NCBI GenBank assembly: GCA_963210315.1
Contig: OY723315.1
Location: 682,001 to 746,000, forward strand
DNA from: Rhynchopus euleeides
Taxonomy: Eukaryota > Euglenozoa > Diplonemea > Diplonemida > Diplonemidae
DNA length: 64,000 nucleotides
Direction of reading: 5' to 3'
The first letter of the stretch is position 1. Each line of letters begins with the position of its first letter. The position numbers and the translations under genes are program-made. This document shows, piece after piece, positions 29,658 through 41,031 of the stretch. The notes beneath the pieces were generated by a model, which was given only the letters and a program-made list of their open reading frames with translations, was not told where the DNA came from and did no database searches.

Positions 29658-31006
29658 GAAAAAGTCAAAAAATAGATTGCCCATTTGGTGACACTTTTTT
29701 TTTTTGGTACGGTGAAAAAATGAAAATAGAATACGATTTTTGGAATTTTTTGAAAGATTTTGCCCGGGGAGGCGCTAATCCGAATTATCTGGCAATAGTA
29801 TTTGAGTAAATTGTGTCGTGAGGATTGTGACGATGATGGGTGGGGTGTTGTGGGGGAGGGGATGCTGCTTCGAAGACTGGCAAGGGAGGGTGGGGGGTGG
29901 GGGCTGGGTTCACCGTCCAACCTATTACCATGCTGCAGCACTCCGCTACCTCTTTGGAATCAGCCACCATTCTGTTCCGTCTTGCCCGTTTTTCATTTCC
30001 CGGTGGCGAGGTGAAGCAACCTGTTGTTCAAAAGCAATTGAAGATTGAAAAAAAAAAGCAAAGGAATGGGGGTGAATCATGATGAGGCTCATCAAGAGTC
30101 ACCAACTTGAACAGCAACGCCAAAAACTGGCCAAACAAGAAAGCAATTCAGGGCCTTTGCTGACCAAGAAAATCCACCATTAGTGTGTTTGAGTATTTCC
30201 TCCATATTTGCATTTGGGGAAATGGTGGAGATTGGCGGATTTTCCTGGCTTGCGAAGGCCCCAAGAAAGAGAAAGGCAAATCCAATGTCACCCCCCCCCC
30301 CTCCACAGCGAAGAGTTCTCCATAGGTTTTTTTACTCTGTCTGTTCTGTATGCACTTCAATTTTATCGACTCGTCTCGAGCAGCAGTGTGAAACCTACTA
30401 TTGTACATGGTAACTGGGCCCATTAGTTTATCCTTCCTCTTCTCGAGGAGAATCATTGGTTGAGGAATGAGCTGTCACGAAAAAATCCCCTTCACCCCAA
30501 CGGAACACGCACATTCACGCACGACGCTTCAGCTGTATTTACATTCGCATCCATGAATCAAAAAAATAACAAGGAAAAAAGAAAGAACCTGCCTGGAAGA
30601 CGCACACGGATCCTCACTTCTTCAATTGGTTGTTTGAATGAAGCTTGCATTACAGAGGTAGAGACAGCTCCGCAAAGGGCCATCAGCTCGACTGTTTAAA
30701 TTGTGATACCAGGATCCGAGACTCCCACTTCCCAAGCACTGTTGTCAGATCATCCCCCCCCCCAACACACACAGCTGCTCTTTTATGTGTAAGAAGACAA
30801 AAAAAATAGGGGGGGCTTTGGGATTGGGGCTATGAACATAATTACGGGGCGGGGTGTAGAGAAGAACAAGAACAAGAAAATGAAAAGGAACCACAGAGTT
30901 GACAATTCCGGCGGACGGGGGGGGGGGGTTTGATCGTCGAGAGTGAATGGAAAAGTAAATCTCCCGGCGGACGGGGGGGGGGGGGCATTTCCTTGTGTTT
31001 GAAGCA
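29658..31006. other. Non-coding part of 5-kb unit 1, including cassette C
   Basis: Cassette C (29658-29760, AAAAAGTCAAAAAATAGATT and GGTGACAC) also follows the GGAATC islands at 54672. The rest has no convincing frame. A GATCGTCGAGAGTGAATGGA motif at 30932 also occurs near 46690 and 46743. Same content at 34679-36018, 39691-41031 and, in part, 44704-45730. Confidence 0.6.
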
Positions 31007-33352
31007 TTAATCAAAAACGTCGAGGGGGTCAGGGTCCGACTCCGGGGGGGCCACACCTTCCTGGCTGTGACTCGCAGGCTGCGAGGAGTGCAACGTCTGT
31101 GATAGCAGAGCCGCTCTCCTCTGCGCCCTACGATCCCGGCTTGCGTGGAAGACAGGGAAGTGTTCAGGATGAAGCTCTTTATGGTTTATCGCAAGGAACA
31201 TGCAGTTGTCAGCCCGTTCCGCACTCAAGACGGCACGGTGTTTCGAGATGACTGAAGAGAGGCGCTTGAAGTGCCTCTCCACGGTCGCCTCAGAGTGTGC
31301 ACTCTTGGCGAGGGCACGGGCAAACATGTTTAAGTTCGTAAAGTCATCGTTCTCATACCCTTCCCCCCAAAAGCCCATGAACGTGTGCTTGTCACTGTAC
31401 CCCCGGAAAAAAAACTCTCCCATCTCTTTCTTCAGAAGGTCACGGAGTTCTGTGTCGCTAATGTCATTCGTGTTTGTCCGCATGCGTGTGTAGGGGAAAA
31501 GGTAGTTCATGACGAGTTTCACCCCCTCCTCCCGCTCTTCCTTCGCCAGGAGGCGGTGGTTCATGGTTGGGTCAAGGAATTTAAAAAGTTCGACCCCGTC
31601 AAAGGAAAAGTGTTTTGCGGTCCTCGTCTCGATAGCATCGATGAAAACTCGCGCCTTCTCCAGTGTGCTGCCCGTGAACCCCTTTTCTTCAATGACCCTC
31701 GTCACCTCAGGGATGAGGTTGCTGATTCCCTGGACAAAGTCGATGAACGATGAACGGGCGCTTTGCAGTCTGTCCGTCAGGACTGCGATGGGCTTGGATA
31801 AACTTAAAAACAATGTTGTCTCATCCCAAAATCTGCTGTCATCCCTGTCGACCGTCATCAAAAAGGGCCGCAGCTGCTCCAGACGTAGGGCACAGTCATA
31901 CAGACTGTTCCACCGGACATTCGTTGGGCGGATGACAGAGAGCTTTTTCCCCGCACCCTGGTTGGCGCGGAGCACGGTGTACTCGTCGGTCTTGGATGAC
32001 CCGTACCTTTTAACCAGGTCGATAATTTTACCCCTCCATGCACGCATCCCGGGCACCTTCTGCACCATGTCCCCGAGGATGAGCTGGAGACTGTGCACTG
32101 AGCACCGATAGCTCAGTATGCCCCAGTCTGCGAGCTCTTTCCTGGTGTCCTCGAGGATGCTGTCGATTATGGCTTCGAAGGAGTCAGAGGCAGAAGAGTC
32201 TGCGGCACTGGGTGCCGCAGACTCTTCTTCTTCCATGACATCCTCTTCTTCGAAGTCCTCTGTGACAGCACCCTCGAGATCGACCTCCAGCTCCCTCACC
32301 TTTCTGAGAGCCTTCTGCATCGTTGCAGCGTTGTCTGACGCCGCAAGCTCCTGCAGAGCGGGGATGTTCGCCGCGGGCGTCTCGTCGTCCCCGTAGGCGT
32401 CGATGGCCTGGAGGTCGTCCTCGGGCTCCCACACGTTCGCCGGGTCGTCGTCGAACTCCATGGGGCCCGCCGCGTCACCCTGACGCAGCTCCTCCAGGCG
32501 TCTCGAGGACGCGGCCGTCCGGCTGCGGCGCTGCCCGTCCCGGCGGGCCTGCGCGGCGTTGCGCATCATCGTCGCAGCAACCCCCTGGATCCCGCCAGCC
32601 CCACCGGGGGCTGTTCCGCCAGAGGTGCCAGAGGGGGCTGTGTTGAAGGTGTGGGAGCCTCCGCCCTGGCGGCGCCGCGCGGCCTGAGCGGGGCCAGACG
32701 GCTGGGCGCCTGCCGCCGTGACCGGAGCCGCAGAGGGCACACCAGAGGGGGCTGTGTTTGAGGTTTGGGAGCCTCCGCCCTGGTGGTTCTCTGTGGCCCC
32801 CGACCCCGACGGCGGGCACTCTGCATGTTGGGCCTGCCCCTGCATGGGGGCTGGGGCAGCCCGGGAGGCACTCTCCGCCGGGGGCACGCTGTGGCCGTGG
32901 GTCGCGGAGGGCGCACCAGAGGGGGCTGTGTTTGAGGTTTGGGAGCCTCCGCCCTGGTGCATCTCCACGTCCTGGCCGGGAGCGACCGGCTCCTCCGCCA
33001 CTTCCTCATTCACCCGCGTTGGATGGTGCGCAGCCCCCGACGAGTCGTGCGGGGCACTCGGCTGCCTGGGCCCCATCGGCGTGTCGTGCATGCGGCTCGG
33101 GATGGGCTTCCGCCGGCGGGGGCGCGCCCGGGCGGACTCCAGGACCTCCCGCAGATCCGGGGTGACCGCGGGTTGCTCCGCAGGGTCTGGAGCGTCGACA
33201 TCCACCGCCACCCGGTCAATGTAGCCTGGGCACCGCTCACCCCGCACTGCGCACGACGCGCACACTTTGCGCCAGCATCTGCCACACGCGTGATGCCTCG
33301 CGGAGCGGTCGAACGGGCGGCGGCACTTCTCGCGCGCGGATTTTTCAGCCAA
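31007..33352 (-). CDS. Retrotransposon C-terminus fused to hAT transposase, copy 1
   Basis: Open frame of 781 codons; the first ATG is at 33091 (694 residues from there), and the frame opens upstream without an ATG. The first ~339 codons (33333-32337) are the retrotransposon C-terminal region (its 10637-9641): the CxxC/HxxC zinc finger and QGGGSQTSNTAPSG repeats. At ALQELAAS the frame passes directly into DNAATMQKALRK, which is the second-catalytic-Asp motif of hAT transposases, then CSVHSLQLILGDMV, VRWNSLYDCALRLEQL and a hAT-type C-terminal dimerisation segment (SEATVERHFKRLSS … ADNCMFLAI). The first catalytic Asp is therefore absent, so it cannot transpose alone; it could act as a DNA-binding or dimerising repressor, or be a by-product. 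The frame is preserved in all three copies. Confidence 0.75.
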   Translation of the reverse strand: MAEKSAREKCRRPFDRSARHHACGRCWRKVCASCAVRGERCPGYIDRVAVDVDAPDPAEQPAVTPDLREVLESARARPRRRKPIPSRMHDTPMGPRQPSAPHDSSGAAHHPTRVNEEVAEEPVAPGQDVEMHQGGGSQTSNTAPSGAPSATHGHSVPPAESASRAAPAPMQGQAQHAECPPSGSGATENHQGGGSQTSNTAPSGVPSAAPVTAAGAQPSGPAQAARRRQGGGSHTFNTAPSGTSGGTAPGGAGGIQGVAATMMRNAAQARRDGQRRSRTAASSRRLEELRQGDAAGPMEFDDDPANVWEPEDDLQAIDAYGDDETPAANIPALQELAASDNAATMQKALRKVRELEVDLEGAVTEDFEEEDVMEEEESAAPSAADSSASDSFEAIIDSILEDTRKELADWGILSYRCSVHSLQLILGDMVQKVPGMRAWRGKIIDLVKRYGSSKTDEYTVLRANQGAGKKLSVIRPTNVRWNSLYDCALRLEQLRPFLMTVDRDDSRFWDETTLFLSLSKPIAVLTDRLQSARSSFIDFVQGISNLIPEVTRVIEEKGFTGSTLEKARVFIDAIETRTAKHFSFDGVELFKFLDPTMNHRLLAKEEREEGVKLVMNYLFPYTRMRTNTNDISDTELRDLLKKEMGEFFFRGYSDKHTFMGFWGEGYENDDFTNLNMFARALAKSAHSEATVERHFKRLSSVISKHRAVLSAERADNCMFLAINHKELHPEHFPVFHASRDRRAQRRAALLSQTLHSSQPASHSQEGVAPPESDPDPLDVFD

Positions 33353-34053
33353 AATTTTGAAATTTTCTCATGGTGTGGGAATGTGTTCAGAGTAACGGAA
33401 AATGCCCAAATTTTCATGTATCGAAAGAGTTGGCGAGCAATTCGTCCTTCTGTTCAATTCGACCCAAAACTGCCACCAGCCATTTTCTAAGGGCTTCTGT
33501 GTGGGTTCTGACCAGAAAAATCGCTGAAAAATGGCTAGAAACCCCCAAAAACCACCCAGGAATGATCAGAAATCGGTTTTTGGGCCCATTTTTCACCCAG
33601 AAACACGTTTTTGGGCCTCTGTGAAAATTTCGATTTTTTGACATTTTTCGCGATTTTGACCAACTCCTCGCCCAGCCAAAAATCGTTTTTTGGCTGAAAA
33701 ACCCCGGGAAATGCAACGAATCAACGAATTAAGCCGTTTTAACCCCTTTCGTGCACTTTTTGGTCCCAGAAGGGGGTATATGGGGTGGTGGGGTCCCCCT
33801 ACGACTTGTCCATTTTTGGAAAAATCGGTGTCAACAGTGTCAACACTGTCAACATGTTGAATTCAACAGTTTGCAGTGTTGAAAGTGTTGACAGTCAACC
33901 TGTTTGCAGCTGTTGACAGTGTTTGCACTGTTGACAGAAAAATGGTGAAAATCGGTGTCAACTGCGAACACTTTCAACAAATGTGTTGAAAAGTTGACGA
34001 TGTTGATTCAACATTTTCCCCAATTTTGCAAACATGTTGAATTGGTCACATTG
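33334..34053. mobile_element. Solo right end: cassette A plus TGTTGACA island, in unit 1
   Basis: Cassette A (33338-33834) matches 57091-57584. The island of TGTCAACAGTGTTGACA-type words runs 33835-34048. The terminus on the minus strand is CAATGTGACC. It interrupts a retrotransposon fragment: sequence equivalent to retrotransposon positions 10490-10637 (148 bp) is present on both sides. Copies at 38346-39065 and 43359-44078. Confidence 0.7.
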
Positions 34054-34610
34054 TCTGGAGCGTCGACATCCACCGCCACCCGGTCAATGTAGCCTGGGCA
34101 CCGCTCACCCCGCACTGCGCATGACGCGCACACTTTGCGCCAGCATCTGCCACACGCGTGATGCCTCGCGGAGCGGTCGAACGGGCGGCGGCACTTCTCG
34201 CACTCCTCCACCTGGCCCGCCGAGCCCCCCTGACGCACCATCTGCATGGGACTATCACCATCGCACCCCGTGACATCCGCTGCCATCGGCTTCGGGGGAA
34301 GACCCGCCAGGTGCTGACGCATGGGCTCCGGCATAACTAGGGGCACGTAGTGCCCATGTTGCCCCCCCGTCCTCCGCAGACAGTGGGCGTCCACCACTGC
34401 ACCCGCACCTACTGGGGACAGAAGCATCGGCTGGTGGTTGTCGATGAGCACGAGGACGACGCATCTGGTCACGCGCGCAGCCGCCGCCAGGGCGATGAAG
34501 TCCGCCCAGGTGCGCACGTCGTCGCTCCCTGCGCGCATCATCTGCTCGGCCCACTGGTTCGGACCCTCCTCCACCCGCATCCGGAGGTCCGGGTCGCGCA
34601 TCGCCCTGCG
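34054..34610 (-). pseudogene. Retrotransposon OTU2/zinc-finger fragment, unit 1
   Basis: Equals retrotransposon positions 10490-11046 at a constant offset of 23564. It encodes the end of OTU domain 2 (including HGHYVPL) and the CEKCRRPF finger. It is broken on the right by the CAAGGCTC terminus (34611) and on the left by the TGTTGACA element. Repeated at 39066-39622 and 44079-44635. Confidence 0.85.
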
Positions 34611-36018
34611 CAAGGCTCTCGGGCCTCCGGAGGCGCCTCCGGAGGCCTCCGGAGGGCCTCCGGAGGCGAAAAAGTCAAAAAATAGATTGCCCATTTGGTG
34701 ACACTTTTTTTTTTTTTGGTACGGTGAAAAAATGAAAATAGAATACGATTTTTGGAATTTTTTGAAAGATTTTGCCCGGGGAGGCGCTAATCCGAATTAT
34801 CTGGCAATAGTATTTGAGTAAATTGTGTCGTGAGGATTGTGACGATGATGGGTGGGGTGTTGTGGGGGAGGGGATGCTGCTTCGAAGACTGGCAAGGGAG
34901 GGTGGGGGGTGGGGGCTGGGTTCACCGTCCAACCTATTACCATGCTGCAGCACTCCGCTACCTCTTTGGAATCAGCCACCATTCTGTTCCGTCTTGCCCG
35001 TTTTTCATTTCCCGGTGGCGAGGTGAAGCAACCTGTTGTTCAAAAGCAATTGAAGATTGAAAAAAAAAAGCAAAGGAATGGGGGTGAATCATGATGAGGC
35101 TCATCAAGAGTCACCAACTTGAACAGCAACGCCAAAAACTGGCCAAACAAGAAAGCAATTCAGGGCCTTTGCTGACCAAGAAAATCCACCATTAGTGTGT
35201 TTGAGTATTTCCTCCATATTTGCATTTGGGGAAATGGTGGAGATTGGCGGATTTTCCTGGCTTGCGAAGGCCCCAAGAAAGAGAAAGGCAAATCCAATGT
35301 CACCCCCCCCCCCTCCACAGCGAAGAGTTCTCCATAGGTTTTTTTACTCTGTCTGTTCTGTATGCACTTCAATTTTATCGACTCGTCTCGAGCAGCAGTG
35401 TGAAACCTACTATTGTACATGGTAACTGGGCCCATTAGTTTATCCTTCCTCTTCTCGAGGAGAATCATTGGTTGAGGAATGAGCTGTCACGAAAAAATCC
35501 CCTTCACCCCAACGGAACACGCACATTCACGCACGACGCTTCAGCTGTATTTACATTCGCATCCATGAATCAAAAAAATAACAAGGAAAAAAGAAAGAAC
35601 CTGCCTGGAAGACGCACACGGATCCTCACTTCTTCAATTGGTTGTTTGAATGAAGCTTGCATTACAGAGGTAGAGACAGCTCCGCAAAGGGCCATCAGCT
35701 CGACTGTTTAAATTGTGATACCAGGATCCGAGACTCCCACTTCCCAAGCACTGTTGTCAGATCATCCCCCCCCCCAACACACACAGCTGCTCTTTTATGT
35801 GTAAGAAGACAAAAAAAATAGGGGGGGCTTTGGGATTGGGGCTATGAACATAATTACGGGGCGGGGTGTAGAGAAGAACAAGAACAAGAAAATGAAAAGG
35901 AACCACAGAGTTGACAATTCCGGCGGACGGGGGGGGGGGGTTTGATCGTCGAGAGTGAATGGAAAAGTAAATCTCCCGGCGGACGGGGGGGGGGGGGCAT
36001 TTCCTTGTGTTTGAAGCA

Positions 36019-38364
36019 TTAATCAAAAACGTCGAGGGGGTCAGGGTCCGACTCCGGGGGGGCCACACCTTCCTGGCTGTGACTCGCAGGCTGCGAGGAG
36101 TGCAACGTCTGTGATAGCAGAGCCGCTCTCCTCTGCGCCCTACGATCCCGGCTTGCGTGGAAGACAGGGAAGTGTTCAGGATGAAGCTCTTTATGGTTTA
36201 TCGCAAGGAACATGCAGTTGTCAGCCCGTTCCGCACTCAAGACGGCACGGTGTTTCGAGATGACTGAAGAGAGGCGCTTGAAGTGCCTCTCCACGGTCGC
36301 CTCAGAGTGTGCACTCTTGGCGAGGGCACGGGCAAACATGTTTAAGTTCGTAAAGTCATCGTTCTCATACCCTTCCCCCCAAAAGCCCATGAACGTGTGC
36401 TTGTCACTGTACCCCCGGAAAAAAAACTCTCCCATCTCTTTCTTCAGAAGGTCACGGAGTTCTGTGTCGCTAATGTCATTCGTGTTTGTCCGCATGCGTG
36501 TGTAGGGGAAAAGGTAGTTCATGACGAGTTTCACCCCCTCCTCCCGCTCTTCCTTCGCCAGGAGGCGGTGGTTCATGGTTGGGTCAAGGAATTTAAAAAG
36601 TTCGACCCCGTCAAAGGAAAAGTGTTTTGCGGTCCTCGTCTCGATAGCATCGATGAAAACTCGCGCCTTCTCCAGTGTGCTGCCCGTGAACCCCTTTTCT
36701 TCAATGACCCTCGTCACCTCAGGGATGAGGTTGCTGATTCCCTGGACAAAGTCGATGAACGATGAACGGGCGCTTTGCAGTCTGTCCGTCAGGACTGCGA
36801 TGGGCTTGGATAAACTTAAAAACAATGTTGTCTCATCCCAAAATCTGCTGTCATCCCTGTCGACCGTCATCAAAAAGGGCCGCAGCTGCTCCAGACGTAG
36901 GGCACAGTCATACAGACTGTTCCACCGGACATTCGTTGGGCGGATGACAGAGAGCTTTTTCCCCGCACCCTGGTTGGCGCGGAGCACGGTGTACTCGTCG
37001 GTCTTGGATGACCCGTACCTTTTAACCAGGTCGATAATTTTACCCCTCCATGCACGCATCCCGGGCACCTTCTGCACCATGTCCCCGAGGATGAGCTGGA
37101 GACTGTGCACTGAGCACCGATAGCTCAGTATGCCCCAGTCTGCGAGCTCTTTCCTGGTGTCCTCGAGGATGCTGTCGATTATGGCTTCGAAGGAGTCAGA
37201 GGCAGAAGAGTCTGCGGCACTGGGTGCCGCAGACTCTTCTTCTTCCATGACATCCTCTTCTTCGAAGTCCTCTGTGACAGCACCCTCGAGATCGACCTCC
37301 AGCTCCCTCACCTTTCTGAGAGCCTTCTGCATCGTTGCAGCGTTGTCTGACGCCGCAAGCTCCTGCAGAGCGGGGATGTTCGCCGCGGGCGTCTCGTCGT
37401 CCCCGTAGGCGTCGATGGCCTGGAGGTCGTCCTCGGGCTCCCACACGTTCGCCGGGTCGTCGTCGAACTCCATGGGGCCCGCCGCGTCACCCTGACGCAG
37501 CTCCTCCAGGCGTCTCGAGGACGCGGCCGTCCGGCTGCGGCGCTGCCCGTCCCGGCGGGCCTGCGCGGCGTTGCGCATCATCGTCGCAGCAACCCCCTGG
37601 ATCCCGCCAGCCCCACCGGGGGCTGTTCCGCCAGAGGTGCCAGAGGGGGCTGTGTTGAAGGTGTGGGAGCCTCCGCCCTGGCGGCGCCGCGCGGCCTGAG
37701 CGGGGCCAGACGGCTGGGCGCCTGCCGCCGTGACCGGAGCCGCAGAGGGCACACCAGAGGGGGCTGTGTTTGAGGTTTGGGAGCCTCCGCCCTGGTGGTT
37801 CTCTGTGGCCCCCGACCCCGACGGCGGGCACTCTGCATGTTGGGCCTGCCCCTGCATGGGGGCTGGGGCAGCCCGGGAGGCACTCTCCGCCGGGGGCACG
37901 CTGTGGCCGTGGGTCGCGGAGGGCGCACCAGAGGGGGCTGTGTTTGAGGTTTGGGAGCCTCCGCCCTGGTGCATCTCCACGTCCTGGCCGGGAGCGACCG
38001 GCTCCTCCGCCACTTCCTCATTCACCCGCGTTGGATGGTGCGCAGCCCCCGACGAGTCGTGCGGGGCACTCGGCTGCCTGGGCCCCATCGGCGTGTCGTG
38101 CATGCGGCTCGGGATGGGCTTCCGCCGGCGGGGGCGCGCCCGGGCGGACTCCAGGACCTCCCGCAGATCCGGGGTGACCGCGGGTTGCTCCGCAGGGTCT
38201 GGAGCGTCGACATCCACCGCCACCCGGTCAATGTAGCCTGGGCACCGCTCACCCCGCACTGCGCACGACGCGCACACTTTGCGCCAGCATCTGCCACACG
38301 CGTGATGCCTCGCGGAGCGGTCGAACGGGCGGCGGCACTTCTCGCGCGCGGATTTTTCAGCCAA
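36019..38364 (-). CDS. Retrotransposon/hAT chimera, copy 2
   Basis: Same 781-codon frame as at 31007-33352, shifted by exactly 5012 bp; the predicted protein shows no difference. First ATG at 38103. The same reservations apply: second catalytic Asp, RW motif and dimerisation segment present, first Asp missing. Confidence 0.72.
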   Translation of the reverse strand: MAEKSAREKCRRPFDRSARHHACGRCWRKVCASCAVRGERCPGYIDRVAVDVDAPDPAEQPAVTPDLREVLESARARPRRRKPIPSRMHDTPMGPRQPSAPHDSSGAAHHPTRVNEEVAEEPVAPGQDVEMHQGGGSQTSNTAPSGAPSATHGHSVPPAESASRAAPAPMQGQAQHAECPPSGSGATENHQGGGSQTSNTAPSGVPSAAPVTAAGAQPSGPAQAARRRQGGGSHTFNTAPSGTSGGTAPGGAGGIQGVAATMMRNAAQARRDGQRRSRTAASSRRLEELRQGDAAGPMEFDDDPANVWEPEDDLQAIDAYGDDETPAANIPALQELAASDNAATMQKALRKVRELEVDLEGAVTEDFEEEDVMEEEESAAPSAADSSASDSFEAIIDSILEDTRKELADWGILSYRCSVHSLQLILGDMVQKVPGMRAWRGKIIDLVKRYGSSKTDEYTVLRANQGAGKKLSVIRPTNVRWNSLYDCALRLEQLRPFLMTVDRDDSRFWDETTLFLSLSKPIAVLTDRLQSARSSFIDFVQGISNLIPEVTRVIEEKGFTGSTLEKARVFIDAIETRTAKHFSFDGVELFKFLDPTMNHRLLAKEEREEGVKLVMNYLFPYTRMRTNTNDISDTELRDLLKKEMGEFFFRGYSDKHTFMGFWGEGYENDDFTNLNMFARALAKSAHSEATVERHFKRLSSVISKHRAVLSAERADNCMFLAINHKELHPEHFPVFHASRDRRAQRRAALLSQTLHSSQPASHSQEGVAPPESDPDPLDVFD

Positions 38365-39065
38365 AATTTTGAAATTTTCTCATGGTGTGGGAATGTGTTC
38401 AGAGTAACGGAAAATGCCCAAATTTTCATGTATCGAAAGAGTTGGCGAGCAATTCGTCCTTCTGTTCAATTCGACCCAAAACTGCCACCAGCCATTTTCT
38501 AAGGGCTTCTGTGTGGGTTCTGACCAGAAAAATCGCTGAAAAATGGCTAGAAACCCCCAAAAACCACCCAGGAATGATCAGAAATCGGTTTTTGGGCCCA
38601 TTTTTCACCCAGAAACACGTTTTTGGGCCTCTGTGAAAATTTCGATTTTTTGACATTTTTCGCGATTTTGACCAACTCCTCGCCCAGCCAAAAATCGTTT
38701 TTTGGCTGAAAAACCCCGGGAAATGCAACGAATCAACGAATTAAGCCGTTTTAACCCCTTTCGTGCACTTTTTGGTCCCAGAAGGGGGTATATGGGGTGG
38801 TGGGGTCCCCCTACGACTTGTCCATTTTTGGAAAAATCGGTGTCAACAGTGTCAACACTGTCAACATGTTGAATTCAACAGTTTGCAGTGTTGAAAGTGT
38901 TGACAGTCAACCTGTTTGCAGCTGTTGACAGTGTTTGCACTGTTGACAGAAAAATGGTGAAAATCGGTGTCAACTGCGAACACTTTCAACAAATGTGTTG
39001 AAAAGTTGACGATGTTGATTCAACATTTTCCCCAATTTTGCAAACATGTTGAATTGGTCACATTG
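38346..39065. mobile_element. Solo right end (cassette A + TGTTGACA island), unit 2
   Basis: Identical to 33334-34053 within unit 2, with the same 148-bp flanking duplication. Confidence 0.7.
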
Positions 39066-39622
39066 TCTGGAGCGTCGACATCCACCGCCACCCGGTCAAT
39101 GTAGCCTGGGCACCGCTCACCCCGCACTGCGCATGACGCGCACACTTTGCGCCAGCATCTGCCACACGCGTGATGCCTCGCGGAGCGGTCGAACGGGCGG
39201 CGGCACTTCTCGCACTCCTCCACCTGGCCCGCCGAGCCCCCCTGACGCACCATCTGCATGGGACTATCACCATCGCACCCCGTGACATCCGCTGCCATCG
39301 GCTTCGGGGGAAGACCCGCCAGGTGCTGACGCATGGGCTCCGGCATAACTAGGGGCACGTAGTGCCCATGTTGCCCCCCCGTCCTCCGCAGACAGTGGGC
39401 GTCCACCACTGCACCCGCACCTACTGGGGACAGAAGCATCGGCTGGTGGTTGTCGATGAGCACGAGGACGACGCATCTGGTCACGCGCGCAGCCGCCGCC
39501 AGGGCGATGAAGTCCGCCCAGGTGCGCACGTCGTCGCTCCCTGCGCGCATCATCTGCTCGGCCCACTGGTTCGGACCCTCCTCCACCCGCATCCGGAGGT
39601 CCGGGTCGCGCATCGCCCTGCG
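39066..39622 (-). pseudogene. Retrotransposon OTU2/zinc-finger fragment, unit 2
   Basis: Copy of 34054-34610 at +5012. Confidence 0.85.
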
Positions 39623-41031
39623 CAAGGCTCTCGGGCCTCCGGAGGCGCCTCCGGAGGCCTCCGGAGGGCCTCCGGAGGCGAAAAAGTCAAAAAATAGATT
39701 GCCCATTTGGTGACACTTTTTTTTTTTTTGGTACGGTGAAAAAATGAAAATAGAATACGATTTTTGGAATTTTTTGAAAGATTTTGCCCGGGGAGGCGCT
39801 AATCCGAATTATCTGGCAATAGTATTTGAGTAAATTGTGTCGTGAGGATTGTGACGATGATGGGTGGGGTGTTGTGGGGGAGGGGATGCTGCTTCGAAGA
39901 CTGGCAAGGGAGGGTGGGGGGTGGGGGCTGGGTTCACCGTCCAACCTATTACCATGCTGCAGCACTCCGCTACCTCTTTGGAATCAGCCACCATTCTGTT
40001 CCGTCTTGCCCGTTTTTCATTTCCCGGTGGCGAGGTGAAGCAACCTGTTGTTCAAAAGCAATTGAAGATTGAAAAAAAAAAGCAAAGGAATGGGGGTGAA
40101 TCATGATGAGGCTCATCAAGAGTCACCAACTTGAACAGCAACGCCAAAAACTGGCCAAACAAGAAAGCAATTCAGGGCCTTTGCTGACCAAGAAAATCCA
40201 CCATTAGTGTGTTTGAGTATTTCCTCCATATTTGCATTTGGGGAAATGGTGGAGATTGGCGGATTTTCCTGGCTTGCGAAGGCCCCAAGAAAGAGAAAGG
40301 CAAATCCAATGTCACCCCCCCCCCCTCCACAGCGAAGAGTTCTCCATAGGTTTTTTTACTCTGTCTGTTCTGTATGCACTTCAATTTTATCGACTCGTCT
40401 CGAGCAGCAGTGTGAAACCTACTATTGTACATGGTAACTGGGCCCATTAGTTTATCCTTCCTCTTCTCGAGGAGAATCATTGGTTGAGGAATGAGCTGTC
40501 ACGAAAAAATCCCCTTCACCCCAACGGAACACGCACATTCACGCACGACGCTTCAGCTGTATTTACATTCGCATCCATGAATCAAAAAAATAACAAGGAA
40601 AAAAGAAAGAACCTGCCTGGAAGACGCACACGGATCCTCACTTCTTCAATTGGTTGTTTGAATGAAGCTTGCATTACAGAGGTAGAGACAGCTCCGCAAA
40701 GGGCCATCAGCTCGACTGTTTAAATTGTGATACCAGGATCCGAGACTCCCACTTCCCAAGCACTGTTGTCAGATCATCCCCCCCCCCAACACACACAGCT
40801 GCTCTTTTATGTGTAAGAAGACAAAAAAAATAGGGGGGGCTTTGGGATTGGGGCTATGAACATAATTACGGGGCGGGGTGTAGAGAAGAACAAGAACAAG
40901 AAAATGAAAAGGAACCACAGAGTTGACAATTCCGGCGGACGGGGGGGGGGGGGTTTGATCGTCGAGAGTGAATGGAAAAGTAAATCTCCCGGCGGACGGG
41001 GGGGGGGGGGCATTTCCTTGTGTTTGAAGCA

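Noticed and set aside
34008..34694. 228-codon frame taken as an OTU gene
   Set aside because: It is a retrotransposon fragment read through into flanking repeat at both ends; annotated as a pseudogene fragment instead.
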